Positions 17,626 through 25,653 of a stretch of DNA of 64,000 bases are shown in pieces. The position numbers were made by a program, and so were the translations under genes. The stretch covers positions 1,860,001 to 1,924,000 of the forward strand of contig NZ_CP049861.1 in assembly GCF_011299615.1 (NCBI RefSeq), given 5' to 3'. How positions within the stretch are numbered: the stretch's first letter is position 1; each line of letters starts with the position of its first letter. The notes under the pieces are model-generated. The model worked only from the letters and a program-made list of their open reading frames with translations. It made no database searches and had not been told where the DNA came from. The DNA comes from Erysipelothrix sp. HDW6C. Its GTDB lineage: Bacteria; Bacillota_I; Bacilli_A; Erysipelotrichales; Erysipelotrichaceae.

Positions 17626-19008
17626 TTAGAACAGAATCATGGTTAAGATAAACATAAACACAACTCCGAAGACCATTGGAACACCTGTACGCTTGACGAT
17701 GTCCATTGGACTTTCTTTTGTAGTTCCTGCAACAATCATGACAACTGCAGAAACGGGTGAGACAGCACGTAACAAGTTACCTGCCATTCCCATTGGGAGT
17801 GCAAGTGCAAGTGGGCTAATGCCTGCTGCAGCTGCAAGTGGAACCATAAGGGGTACCATTGCAAAGAAGAGTGATGTTCCACTACCACTAAGCAATACAA
17901 TAACCGCAGTCATTAAGACCATTACAAGTGGCAGAATGATACCTGAATTGCTCATTGTTTCCATTGATGTTTGAAGTGATTGAATTAATCCAATGCTTGT
18001 AAGACCATCAACAAATACTGCAGCAGCAACAGTTAGGACAACAATATCCATTGCGCTACCCATTCCTTTGAAGAAGTCTCCAGAACGATCAAGTGCTTGT
18101 TTTCCTTCTTTACCATTGAAGATGATATCAATGATAAGCGCGATTGCAAAACTGATCAGGGTTACAACGTGAACTGAAAGGTCAATTTTAATGCCAAATC
18201 CGAGATCAAGAATTGTTGTACAGATAAGAATTAAGATTGGAAGTAATGGAAGCAATGTATAAACAAATGCTTTGATTCCTTTGAAGTTATCTGCTTTTGA
18301 TGCTTTGGTTTCAACATTAAGTTCTGCACCACCGGCAATTCCGGCTTTTTTATCACAATGACGTTGCCATAATGCATGGACAATCGCAATCGCAATCAAC
18401 GTTGGAATGGATACTAATGCGTGGTTTTTGAATACATAATCAAAGACTGGCATTCCGATTTGTTCGGCGATTGCAACGTTATCCGATCCGAGTGGTGTTG
18501 GCATAATGGTAGCAGTTGTTGCAATAACACCTGCTGCTGTCAATGTTGACATTCCCGAAGCCTTTAATACTGGGAATAAAGTTGCAAGTAAGATAATTGC
18601 CAAGTTTGATGCACTTGGAACAACTAATGATAAGAGGTTCCCTACCAAGAACACAACGATAACGAGTACATATTTGTTCTTGAATAAGCCAATTGGTTTT
18701 AGCAATGACTTAACTGTCATATCGTTCGCACCAATTGAACTCATATATGCTGTATAACCACCCAAAATTAGGATTGTTAAACCAGCACCTTGAAGGTAGT
18801 TTTTAAATTGATTGATAATGTTTGTAAATGCGTCAATAAATGGGTTAATACTCTTTTCAAGAATTGGCCCCACTGTAAATCCCGCAATAATCGTTAATAC
18901 TAAACCAATTGTAAATAAAGCAATTTTAATATCATATTTCTTGATAAGCATATAACCCAAAAGTACAACTGAGAGTATACTTAATCCATACATCATAAAC
19001 TCATTCAT
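17626..19008 (-). CDS. DcuC-family carrier in a nucleoside operon
   Basis: This 460-residue integral membrane protein has about 12 helices and belongs to the DcuC/YfcC anaerobic C4-dicarboxylate carrier family. Signature stretches are LVVPSASNLAIILLATLFP, MPTPLGSDN and GMAGNLLRAVSPVSAVV. It is the last gene of an operon with nucleoside hydrolase and ribokinase. No dicarboxylate enzymes lie nearby, so I infer that it imports nucleosides, or possibly ribose or bases. Family assignment is firm; the substrate is inference from context. Confidence 0.82.
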   Translation of the reverse strand: MNEFMMYGLSILSVVLLGYMLIKKYDIKIALFTIGLVLTIIAGFTVGPILEKSINPFIDAFTNIINQFKNYLQGAGLTILILGGYTAYMSSIGANDMTVKSLLKPIGLFKNKYVLVIVVFLVGNLLSLVVPSASNLAIILLATLFPVLKASGMSTLTAAGVIATTATIMPTPLGSDNVAIAEQIGMPVFDYVFKNHALVSIPTLIAIAIVHALWQRHCDKKAGIAGGAELNVETKASKADNFKGIKAFVYTLLPLLPILILICTTILDLGFGIKIDLSVHVVTLISFAIALIIDIIFNGKEGKQALDRSGDFFKGMGSAMDIVVLTVAAAVFVDGLTSIGLIQSLQTSMETMSNSGIILPLVMVLMTAVIVLLSGSGTSLFFAMVPLMVPLAAAAGISPLALALPMGMAGNLLRAVSPVSAVVMIVAGTTKESPMDIVKRTGVPMVFGVVFMFILTMILF

Positions 19009-19024
19009 ATGTCTTTCTTCTCCT

Positions 19025-19948
19025 TTAGACTACGTCACATTTAGAAATTGCTTCCATGAACCATTCTTTAAATGCTTCAGGATCGATATCCAAGGTAACC
19101 TTGGCATTATTCGGTTTGTTGAGGTAACCGCGTAAGTCAACAAGTGTTGCCCCTGCTGTGTACTCTCCATGTAATTCAACTGAAACATGGGTTTCGACTG
19201 TTTCAAACATTTCTGGTTTTAAAAGATATGCGATTGCACTTGCATCATACATTTTAAGACCTGTCATAAAGCTGCCACCGCGATATTGTTTAAACAAGTG
19301 ATAGAACATATTTCCTACTTTGTTCATATCTTTAAGTTTTTCTGAGTCCTCAGGGTATACAAGGGCTTTAAGTCCAACATCAAGACCGACCATTGTGAAC
19401 GGTATGCCACTGTCGAACACGATGTGAGCAGCTTCAGGGTCATATCCAATGTTAAATTCGGAATAAACACCAAAGTTTCCACGTGATGCACTACCACCCA
19501 TGAGAACAATCTCATCAATGTATTGACCTGCATCTGGATATTTGCGCAACATCATGGCAATGTTGGTCAACGGACCAATCGGTACCAATGTTGTTTTGCC
19601 ATTCTTGACCAAGGTATTGTACATTGCATCAACAGCATCGTCTTTGAGCAAGAGGCTTGTGTCTTCCTCTGGGAATTCGTAACCTCCCATACCGGTTTCA
19701 CCATGAACACCACTTGCATCGCGTGCTTCACGAATTAGAGGACGGTCGGCCCCTTTTGCAACAGGAATGTCTTTGTTATAAAACTTTAAGAGTTTCAATA
19801 AGTTTTTTGTCGTTTTTTCAACACTGACATTTCCTGCAACTGTTGTAATCAGACTTACCTCTACGGTTTCATCAAACAAGGCAATTGCCAAAGCAACTGC
19901 GTCATCGATACCAGGATCGGTATCAATGATGATTTTACGTTTATCCAT
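19025..19948 (-). CDS. Inosine-uridine preferring nucleoside hydrolase
   Basis: This 307-residue enzyme hydrolyses the N-glycosidic bond of ribonucleosides to free base and ribose. The calcium-binding N-terminal motif DTDPGIDDAVA is intact, as are the VPIGPLTNIA segment and the HGETGMGGY loop. Residues around LDVGLKA and MYDASAIAYL match the C-terminal metal and substrate region. It starts 1 base after the ribokinase gene ends, and the DcuC-like carrier follows 16 bases later. The product ribose is phosphorylated by the neighbouring ribokinase. Confidence 0.93.
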   Translation of the reverse strand: MDKRKIIIDTDPGIDDAVALAIALFDETVEVSLITTVAGNVSVEKTTKNLLKLLKFYNKDIPVAKGADRPLIREARDASGVHGETGMGGYEFPEEDTSLLLKDDAVDAMYNTLVKNGKTTLVPIGPLTNIAMMLRKYPDAGQYIDEIVLMGGSASRGNFGVYSEFNIGYDPEAAHIVFDSGIPFTMVGLDVGLKALVYPEDSEKLKDMNKVGNMFYHLFKQYRGGSFMTGLKMYDASAIAYLLKPEMFETVETHVSVELHGEYTAGATLVDLRGYLNKPNNAKVTLDIDPEAFKEWFMEAISKCDVV

Positions 19949-19949
19949 A

Positions 19950-20876
19950 TTAGTTCTCCTTATTTTCTTGTATAAATGTTTCTAACTCCGTCAGTACCGG
20001 CAAGGAACTTTGCGCCCCTTTTCGTGTACATGCCAATGCTCCAGCTGCACTTGCATACTCAAGCATCTTTTGAACACTAAACTCGTGAGCGAGACCATAG
20101 ATGAGGGTCCCAATGTAAGCATCTCCTGCTCCGGTCGTATCTACAACATCCACTTTGTAGGGTGACACGGAAACTTCGTTTTCAGCATCGATGTAGTAAC
20201 TTCCATCACCACCCAATGTAAGAATAATGTGCTTAACACCACGTTTAATAAAATACGCAGCCGCTTCCTTTGCTTCAGCATGATTGCTTGGGAAGATGCC
20301 GGATAATGCCTTACTCTCAGATTGATTGAGCACAAGATAATCCATATATTGGTATTGTGATTCATCAATATCAAATGCAGGTGCTGGATTGACAACAGTC
20401 TTCATTCCCAAATCTTTCGCCATTTGAAGCCCTTCATAAACAGTATTCATGGGAACTTCAAATTGGGTTAGAAACACGGATGCTTCACTTTCCTTGAGAG
20501 CGTCTTCCAGTTGTTTTTGTGTGATGGCACCGTTTGCGCCTTGATTGATAATAATACGATTGTCATTATCAACTCTTAATACAACTGCAGTTCCGGTGTG
20601 CTCGGTATCGCTTACACCAACATACTGAGTGTTGATGTTTGCCTCTTGCAGTGCATTCAAAGCAAGTTGTCCTTGGTAGTCACGTCCAACACATCCAATT
20701 AATGCTGTTTGTGTTCCAAGTTTTGAAACTGCAACCGCTTGGTTGCCGCCTTTTCCACCGATGGATTGAAAATAGTCAAACCCAGCGATTGTCTCCCCTT
20801 GTTCTGGAATGCGATTGCTCGATATCATAATATCGGCATTAATGCTTCCTAAAACAACTACATTACGTTCTTTCAT
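19950..20876 (-). CDS. rbsK: Ribokinase
   Basis: This 308-residue PfkB-family kinase converts ribose to ribose 5-phosphate. Signatures are VVLGSINADIMI at the start, the GGKGGNQAVA sugar-binding loop, and VVDTTGAGDAYIG with the catalytic Asp near the C-terminus. ATG 20876, overlapping the end of the acetyltransferase gene by 14 bases, fits the family N-terminus; a GTG at 20894 in the same frame is less likely. In this operon it takes up the ribose released by the nucleoside hydrolase. Confidence 0.92.
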   Translation of the reverse strand: MKERNVVVLGSINADIMISSNRIPEQGETIAGFDYFQSIGGKGGNQAVAVSKLGTQTALIGCVGRDYQGQLALNALQEANINTQYVGVSDTEHTGTAVVLRVDNDNRIIINQGANGAITQKQLEDALKESEASVFLTQFEVPMNTVYEGLQMAKDLGMKTVVNPAPAFDIDESQYQYMDYLVLNQSESKALSGIFPSNHAEAKEAAAYFIKRGVKHIILTLGGDGSYYIDAENEVSVSPYKVDVVDTTGAGDAYIGTLIYGLAHEFSVQKMLEYASAAGALACTRKGAQSSLPVLTELETFIQENKEN

Positions 20877-21291
20877 AAAATAAAACCATCCCACTTCCTA
20901 AATCTGCGTTTGGTCGGCGAATGAATCCAAAGTTCTCATAATAGCTTTCCATCCCTTTTGTGGACATGAGTCCAACATAAGCTCCTGGGCAAGCATGAGC
21001 ATCAATGTATTCAAACAAGCGATTCATCAACAGTGTTCCACACCCTTGATGTTGGTAGCGTGGATCAACGATTACATCTTTAATAAAGAAGACAATGCGA
21101 TCATCACCAACGATGCGGGCGCATCCAATGATTTCATTCTTATCTTTAATAACGACATCAAACAAATCGTGAGCTAAAGCAGATTCAACATCTTCGTGAG
21201 CATACATTGCAAACCCAACCCGACGGTGCAAATCCAAATAATCTTCAGCAGACAAACTGTTATCTGTTAGAGTATATGCGTGATTCTTCAT
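20863..21291 (-). CDS. GNAT-family N-acetyltransferase (first gene of nucleoside operon)
   Basis: This 142-residue single-domain GNAT protein has the acetyl-CoA binding loop RYQHQGCGTLLMNRL (about 88-102) and a C-terminal YYENFGFIRR segment. It resembles small YjcF/ElaA-like acetyltransferases. It is the first gene behind the LacI-type operator and overlaps rbsK. The AGGAGG at 21306-21311 is 14 bases from ATG 21289-21291, an unusually long gap that contains the operator. Substrate unknown; its place in the operon may be regulatory or accidental. Confidence 0.78.
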   Translation of the reverse strand: MKNHAYTLTDNSLSAEDYLDLHRRVGFAMYAHEDVESALAHDLFDVVIKDKNEIIGCARIVGDDRIVFFIKDVIVDPRYQHQGCGTLLMNRLFEYIDAHACPGAYVGLMSTKGMESYYENFGFIRRPNADLGSGMVLFYERT

Positions 21292-21293
21292 GA

Positions 21294-21305
21294 TAAAGCG
21301 CTTTA
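21294..21305. promoter_or_regulatory. LacI-type operator between ribosome binding site and start codon
   Basis: TAAAGCGCTTTA is a perfect 12-bp palindrome with the central CG typical of LacI/CcpA-family sites. It lies about 10-20 bases after the predicted transcription start, between AGGAGG and the ATG. The LacI-type gene is the immediate upstream neighbour. Binding of CcpA instead cannot be excluded. Confidence 0.65.
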
Positions 21306-21321
21306 CCTCCTTCGCATAGTT

Positions 21322-21350
21322 ATCATATACCAGTTTGTAACCGCTGTCAA
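21322..21350 (-). promoter_or_regulatory. Promoter of the nucleoside operon
   Basis: TTGACA (21345-21350) and TATGAT (21322-21327) with a 17-base spacer on the minus strand. Expected start of transcription is near 21315. Confidence 0.82.
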
Positions 21351-21359
21351 CATTTTCAT

Positions 21360-21382
21360 AAAAAAAGAGAAGCTTCTCTTTA
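21360..21382 (-). terminator. Terminator of the lacI-type gene
   Basis: AAAGAGAAGCTTCTCTTT (21364-21381) is self-complementary and overlaps the TAA stop. A T run follows on the minus strand (21360-21366). It separates the regulator from the operon it is likely to control. Confidence 0.75.
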
Positions 21383-22363
21383 AGGTATCAATCGTGGTTG
21401 CAGAATGATATTCTCAGAGTCCGTCTTCTCATCAATTTGTTTAAACAGTACTTCTATTGCCTTGTGAACCATAATGTGAATATCTTGCTCCACAGATGGC
21501 ATGTCAATTCCAAACATTTTAGATTGTTGCAAATTATCGTAACCAACAACTGATAGCTCACGATCATAATCATTAATTTTATAACTCAATACAGCATAGG
21601 CCATCAAGTCATTCGCTGCAAAGACACCTTCAATACTTTCGTCTTCAACAATAACTTTAGCAAAAGGCTTCGCAGAGTCAAAGCGGAAATCTCCTTCAAA
21701 GATGATGGTTTCATCAAGCGGAATATTATGCTCTTTCAAGGCGCGACAATAGCCTTCAAACCGTTCTCGGCCAAGTCGTGATCCTTTTTTACCTGTAATA
21801 CACGCAATGCGACGTAATCCTTGATCAATCATATATTTTGTGGCAATATAACCACCTTGTTCGTTATCAAAGAATACTTGGTTGGTTGTTTTTTGATCGT
21901 ATTGTCGGTCAACCAGGACATAGGGTTTACGAATTGGAGCTAGGACTTCTTGATAGAACGTCGTATCTGCACTCGCATCATTGGAAACACACAGAATCAA
22001 TCCATCAACCTCACGTGCCAAATGTTGATTAATAAGAACTCGATCGCTTTCCTTGCGGTCATCACTGTTTGAGATAAATACCATATAACCACGTTCCAGT
22101 AATTGTTGCGCTAATTCTTTCGACATTGCAGAGAAGAATGGGTTTTCAATATCTGGGACAATAAGACCAATAGTGTGAGTTTGCATCATCGATAACGATC
22201 GCGCAACATAACTTGGTCTGTAGTCATGTTCTTTTGCAATAGCACGGATTTCTTCCTTCTTAGCTGCCGATATTCGGGTCTCTTTACCATTTAAGACTAA
22301 GGAAACTGCGGTTTCTGACACTCCCGCCATTTGGGCAATATCTTTCAATCTGATTCGCTTCAT
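21380..22363 (-). CDS. LacI-family transcriptional regulator of nucleoside/ribose genes
   Basis: This 327-residue protein has the LacI helix-turn-helix (LKDIAQMAGVSETAVSLVLNG, about 5-25), a hinge (RPSYVARSLS) and a periplasmic-binding-like effector domain (IGLIVPDIENPFFS onward). GAGGTGTTGT before ATG 22363 decides the start over a longer frame. An extended -10 TGGTATAAT (-10 at 22383-22388) lies upstream. It should repress the operon at 17626-21291 through the TAAAGCGCTTTA site, with ribose or a nucleoside as effector; this is inference from adjacency. Confidence 0.88.
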   Translation of the reverse strand: MKRIRLKDIAQMAGVSETAVSLVLNGKETRISAAKKEEIRAIAKEHDYRPSYVARSLSMMQTHTIGLIVPDIENPFFSAMSKELAQQLLERGYMVFISNSDDRKESDRVLINQHLAREVDGLILCVSNDASADTTFYQEVLAPIRKPYVLVDRQYDQKTTNQVFFDNEQGGYIATKYMIDQGLRRIACITGKKGSRLGRERFEGYCRALKEHNIPLDETIIFEGDFRFDSAKPFAKVIVEDESIEGVFAANDLMAYAVLSYKINDYDRELSVVGYDNLQQSKMFGIDMPSVEQDIHIMVHKAIEVLFKQIDEKTDSENIILQPRLIP

Positions 22364-22413
22364 ACAACACCTCATTTTACACATTATACCAAAACAACAG
22401 ACAACATGCATTC

Positions 22414-22443
22414 ATAAAAAAAGCAGGTTATTCACCTGCTTCA
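22414..22443 (-). terminator. Terminator after the lipoprotein gene
   Basis: AAGCAGGT (22421-22428) pairs with ACCTGCTT (22434-22441), followed on the minus strand by a T run. It overlaps the TAA at 22428-22430, which ends the displaced reading frame of the lipoprotein gene. Confidence 0.8.
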
Positions 22444-22625
22444 TCCGTTTCCTCAGCCGGAGGCGTTTGTGCATCTGCTGCTGGCGCCTTTTCTTCCGTC
22501 TTCTTAAATTCCAAATTATACTCAAGATACTCTTTGGTTGTTTCCAAATGTGAGAAATCTTTCCAAATTACCAACACTTTTAAATTAACGGTTGGTTCAC
22601 TAATTTCCCCATTAAGGAAGATTCC
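22428..22625 (-). pseudogene. Displaced C-terminal part of the lipoprotein (frameshifted)
   Basis: Downstream of a GGGG tract (22624-22627) the alternative frame is open for 65 codons and ends at TAA 22428-22430, exactly at the terminator. It starts GIFLNGEISEP, continues as an ordinary beta-rich sequence, and ends with a low-complexity tail rich in Ala, Pro and Glu (KAPAADAQTPPAEETDEAGE). One extra G in the tract would join it to the upstream part, giving a protein of 188 residues. A sequencing error or a phase-variable tract are both possible. Confidence 0.65.
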
Positions 22626-22993
22626 CCTACAAATCCTTTTTCAAGTCGGGATTGATTGGGAATCATCGTATATTGCCCTTCAAAGATACCTGCTGATGGC
22701 ATCATCTTTTCCGTGGTAAATGGAGCATTGTTTTCAATTACGATAACTTCAACTTCATACATGGCAATCTGTGGATTATCAATGGTAATTTCATAATTAT
22801 AGATATCTCCAGACTGTGATATTTCTGTATGCACATCAAAATAATTTGACTTTGTCGCAAACTTTTCAGTATCAAGGATTGACTCCCAGTTTGTTTCATA
22901 TCGTTTTGCACGTTCATTGGCCAAACTGCGGTCACCAAACGAGCACCCTGTGATGAGTAAAATTAAAGTGAGACTTAGGATTAGTTTTTTCAT
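22580..22993 (-). CDS. Lipoprotein, apparently truncated by a frameshift
   Basis: The frame encodes 137 residues starting with a lipoprotein signal (MKKLILSLTLILLITGC; lipobox LITG|C17). The mature part has no recognised domain and looks like a small beta-rich FxLYD-like module. After FVG (residue 123) the frame continues only 14 more residues, while the other frame carries a sensible continuation up to the terminator. I therefore think the intact gene spans 22428-22993. It lies between lacI and tyrS without an obvious partner. Confidence 0.7.
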   Translation of the reverse strand: MKKLILSLTLILLITGCSFGDRSLANERAKRYETNWESILDTEKFATKSNYFDVHTEISQSGDIYNYEITIDNPQIAMYEVEVIVIENNAPFTTEKMMPSAGIFEGQYTMIPNQSRLEKGFVGESSLMGKLVNQPLI

Positions 22994-23012
22994 AAAATAC
23001 CTCGCCTCATTA

Positions 23013-24263
23013 TTATAACACGTGGTTTATTAAATGATATGTCTTTTTACCACGACGAATCACCGTGATTTCTTGACCAATTGCATCAGCCTTTGTAACA
23101 ACAAACGCAACATCATTAACTACCGCCCCATTGACGCGAATCGCACCATCACTAACCAGTTGGCGTGCTTCACGTTTGCTTGGTAAAATTTTCGTATCAA
23201 CAAGTAAATCAACGATCGTTGCATCAGCTGTGACATCAATTGCATTGCTGTCAGCAAATGCGCTCTTAAGTTCGTCAACAGACAAGTCTTGAACATTTCC
23301 CGAGAACAAGGCTTGTGTCATGCGTTCGGCCATTGCCAGTCCTTCTTCGCCAAATACAATAATGGTAAGTTCTTTGGCAAGTTCTTTTTGAGCAAGGCGT
23401 TGGTGTGGCGCAGCTAAAAACTCAGCTTCAATTGCCTTGATTTCATCGACTGATTTGAATGAAAGACGTTTGGTAAAGTCAATAACATCTTCATCACTTG
23501 TATTAATAAAGTATTGGTAGAATGCATATGCATCCGTACGGCTTGGATCAAGCCAAATGTTTTGTCCTTCACTCTTTCCGAATTTTGTACCATCTGCCTT
23601 CATAATTAAGTGCGATGTGACACCGTATGTTTCTGCTTCATGACCTTCAATTTTACGAATGAGTTCGGTACCGCTGACAAGATTTCCCCATTGATCAGAT
23701 CCGCCAATTTGTAACTGAACACCCTCTTTTTGGAAGAGATGTAGGTAGTCAATTGCTTGAAGAATTGTATATGAGAACTCTGTATACGAGATACCCGTAC
23801 TCAATCGTTTTGCAATTGTATCTTTTGCGAGCATTGTTGCGACACTGAAGTATTTACCATAGTCACGTAAAAAGTCCAATGCATTCATACTTCCCAACCA
23901 ATCGCGATTGTTCACGATTTTTACTGGGTTATTATCGGATGTTAAAATACGCGTGATCTGTGCTCCAATTCCTGCGATGTTTTGTTGCAGATCTGCATCT
24001 GTCAACATTGATCGTTCCGTAGTTGGACGGGGATCCCCAATCATACCGGTTGCCCCACCAATAAGTGCAATCGGATGGTGTCCTTGCATTTGGTAACGTT
24101 TCAAGAGTATTAATTGTTGAAGATGTCCCACATGCAAAGAATCAGCAGTCGGGTCAAATCCACAGTAAAGTGAAATGGGAGTCTCTAAACGCTTTGTGAG
24201 TGCTTCGCGATTGGTAACATCTTTAACAAGACCACGCCATTCAAGTTCATCTAAAAAATTCAT
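23013..24263 (-). CDS. tyrS: Tyrosyl-tRNA synthetase
   Basis: This 416-residue class I synthetase charges tRNA-Tyr. The HIGH-type motif is HVGHL and the KMSKS-type motif is KFGKS; the tyrosine pocket QIGGSDQWGN and a C-terminal S4-like domain (SKREARQLVSDGAIRVNG) are present. AAAGGTGG precedes ATG 24263; a GTG 9 bases earlier is in frame but overlaps this site. It follows the CitX-CitG-like gene by 11 bases. I see no T-box in front, unlike alaS. Confidence 0.95.
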   Translation of the reverse strand: MNFLDELEWRGLVKDVTNREALTKRLETPISLYCGFDPTADSLHVGHLQQLILLKRYQMQGHHPIALIGGATGMIGDPRPTTERSMLTDADLQQNIAGIGAQITRILTSDNNPVKIVNNRDWLGSMNALDFLRDYGKYFSVATMLAKDTIAKRLSTGISYTEFSYTILQAIDYLHLFQKEGVQLQIGGSDQWGNLVSGTELIRKIEGHEAETYGVTSHLIMKADGTKFGKSEGQNIWLDPSRTDAYAFYQYFINTSDEDVIDFTKRLSFKSVDEIKAIEAEFLAAPHQRLAQKELAKELTIIVFGEEGLAMAERMTQALFSGNVQDLSVDELKSAFADSNAIDVTADATIVDLLVDTKILPSKREARQLVSDGAIRVNGAVVNDVAFVVTKADAIGQEITVIRRGKKTYHLINHVL

Positions 24264-24274
24264 AATATCCACCT

Positions 24275-25522
24275 TTATTTTTCTTGTGTATCAAATAACA
24301 TTTTAATCTTTAAGTAATAGCGTTGCATGATATCGAGCATGCTCGTTACAACAAGTAGCGTTGTATCGTCATGCGGATAAACATAAATTGAGCTGCAGAA
24401 TTTATCCAATTCAATCCATTTATCTTCTTTGTGGATTAAATTCTTTGCTAAAAATTGTACTTTTAGCAATGCTTGCTCGCCATTGTGACCCAAGATTGCT
24501 TGATCATCATGACGACTCATAATATAGAGAAGTGTTGAGGTAATTGATTTGCTCTTTTGTAAGAATGGCACATATTGATTGAATACTTCGCGCATTCCAT
24601 TTTTAAGAATATCATAACGTTGGGGTTCTTCACCTAGAAGATCATTTTGAGCAAAGGACTCACCAAGTTTTTTAATTTGTTTGGTAATATCTGCATAACC
24701 GCGTGAGTTAATGAAGGCAAACATCACAATGCTTGTCATAAACACAGTATATTGATACGACTGTTGATTCAAAACAGCGCGCTGAATCTTATTTTCAACC
24801 TCGGTTTGGAATCGGGCAATATCACTAGCACTGTTACTATTTACCGTAAAGATTCGATGAATTTCATCTTTGTATGTTCGTACCAAGTGAATGAACTTTT
24901 CAAAATTCATTTGCTCGTTACTGCCTTTGTAGTTAGGACCATACATTCCAAAGCCCATCTCTTTTGTAAATCCACTAACATAACCATATACGAGTATATT
25001 TGATAAGATAGTTTGTTTATCACCTTTTACAATATAGCCTTCGACGCGTTTGATATAATTATCAATATATTTTGGATCTTCCACAATATCATTCATCAGT
25101 TCATCCAAAGAAGATTTTGTAAAATCATCCATGCGGTTGGGCATGCCCAATGATTCGCGAGACCATTTTTGTTGGCTATCGAATACATCACTGTCAATCG
25201 CAAAACCGATTGGGTGGTGATCTTCATAGTGGACCAGAATGTCTTTAACATCTTTGGCATCTTCTTCAAGTTTCACGTAGAAAATAAGTCCCTCAGCGTC
25301 ATAAGTATATGACCAAGACTCCATATTAAAACGTTCCCACAATTCGAAGAATATTGTGAAAACTGCATAAGATACAACATGGCGTTGGCGATCATCTCCA
25401 GCAAACGATCCACCCAATACGAGGAGTGAACCCGATTGTCCTTCAATCATCCCCTTCATGATACCATTTCGTTTTGCACGCAGTTCGCGTATAGACTCCG
25501 ATGTTAACTGAACAATATTCAT
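24275..25522 (-). CDS. Degenerate CitX-CitG fusion-like protein
   Basis: This 415-residue protein aligns by eye with the CitX-CitG pair, which makes and attaches the citrate lyase prosthetic group. Residues 8-135 follow CitX: a basic start, then HHPIGFAIDSDV (102-113) for HPLGRLWDIDV, then WSRESLGMPNR. Residues 165-400 follow CitG: GFTKEMG (184-190) for TPKPGL, SNEQMN (201-206) for the HxDM region, DDQAILGHNGEQALLKVQ (339-356) for the DTN-RGG region, and VYPHDDTTLL (381-390) for SPGGSADLL. The catalytic motifs of both domains are therefore lost or changed. No citrate lyase gene is in the window. It is co-transcribed with tyrS. A new or non-enzymatic role is inference. Confidence 0.65.
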   Translation of the reverse strand: MNIVQLTSESIRELRAKRNGIMKGMIEGQSGSLLVLGGSFAGDDRQRHVVSYAVFTIFFELWERFNMESWSYTYDAEGLIFYVKLEEDAKDVKDILVHYEDHHPIGFAIDSDVFDSQQKWSRESLGMPNRMDDFTKSSLDELMNDIVEDPKYIDNYIKRVEGYIVKGDKQTILSNILVYGYVSGFTKEMGFGMYGPNYKGSNEQMNFEKFIHLVRTYKDEIHRIFTVNSNSASDIARFQTEVENKIQRAVLNQQSYQYTVFMTSIVMFAFINSRGYADITKQIKKLGESFAQNDLLGEEPQRYDILKNGMREVFNQYVPFLQKSKSITSTLLYIMSRHDDQAILGHNGEQALLKVQFLAKNLIHKEDKWIELDKFCSSIYVYPHDDTTLLVVTSMLDIMQRYYLKIKMLFDTQEK

Positions 25523-25616
25523 AGCGATACCTCTTTCAACATTACTATTCTATCATAAAACAATGACTGTCTTGTAGCGTATTGTACACAAAAGCGATTA
25601 AAAATCACAAAGTTTC

Positions 25617-25640
25617 ATAAAAAGGGTCCTTTCGCCCTTC
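25617..25640 (-). terminator. Terminator after the MFS gene
   Basis: AAGGG (25622-25626) and CCCTT (25635-25639) pair in a short hairpin, followed by T on the minus strand. It would end the long suf-to-MFS transcript. The stem is short, so confidence is moderate. Confidence 0.5.
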
Positions 25641-25653
25641 ATATAATAATTAT

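Noticed and set aside
25523-25653. Possible T-box for the tyrS transcript
   Set aside because: The region is short and contains no T-box core (GGTACCGCG-like) or antiterminator; only an ordinary -10-like TAGAAT was seen.
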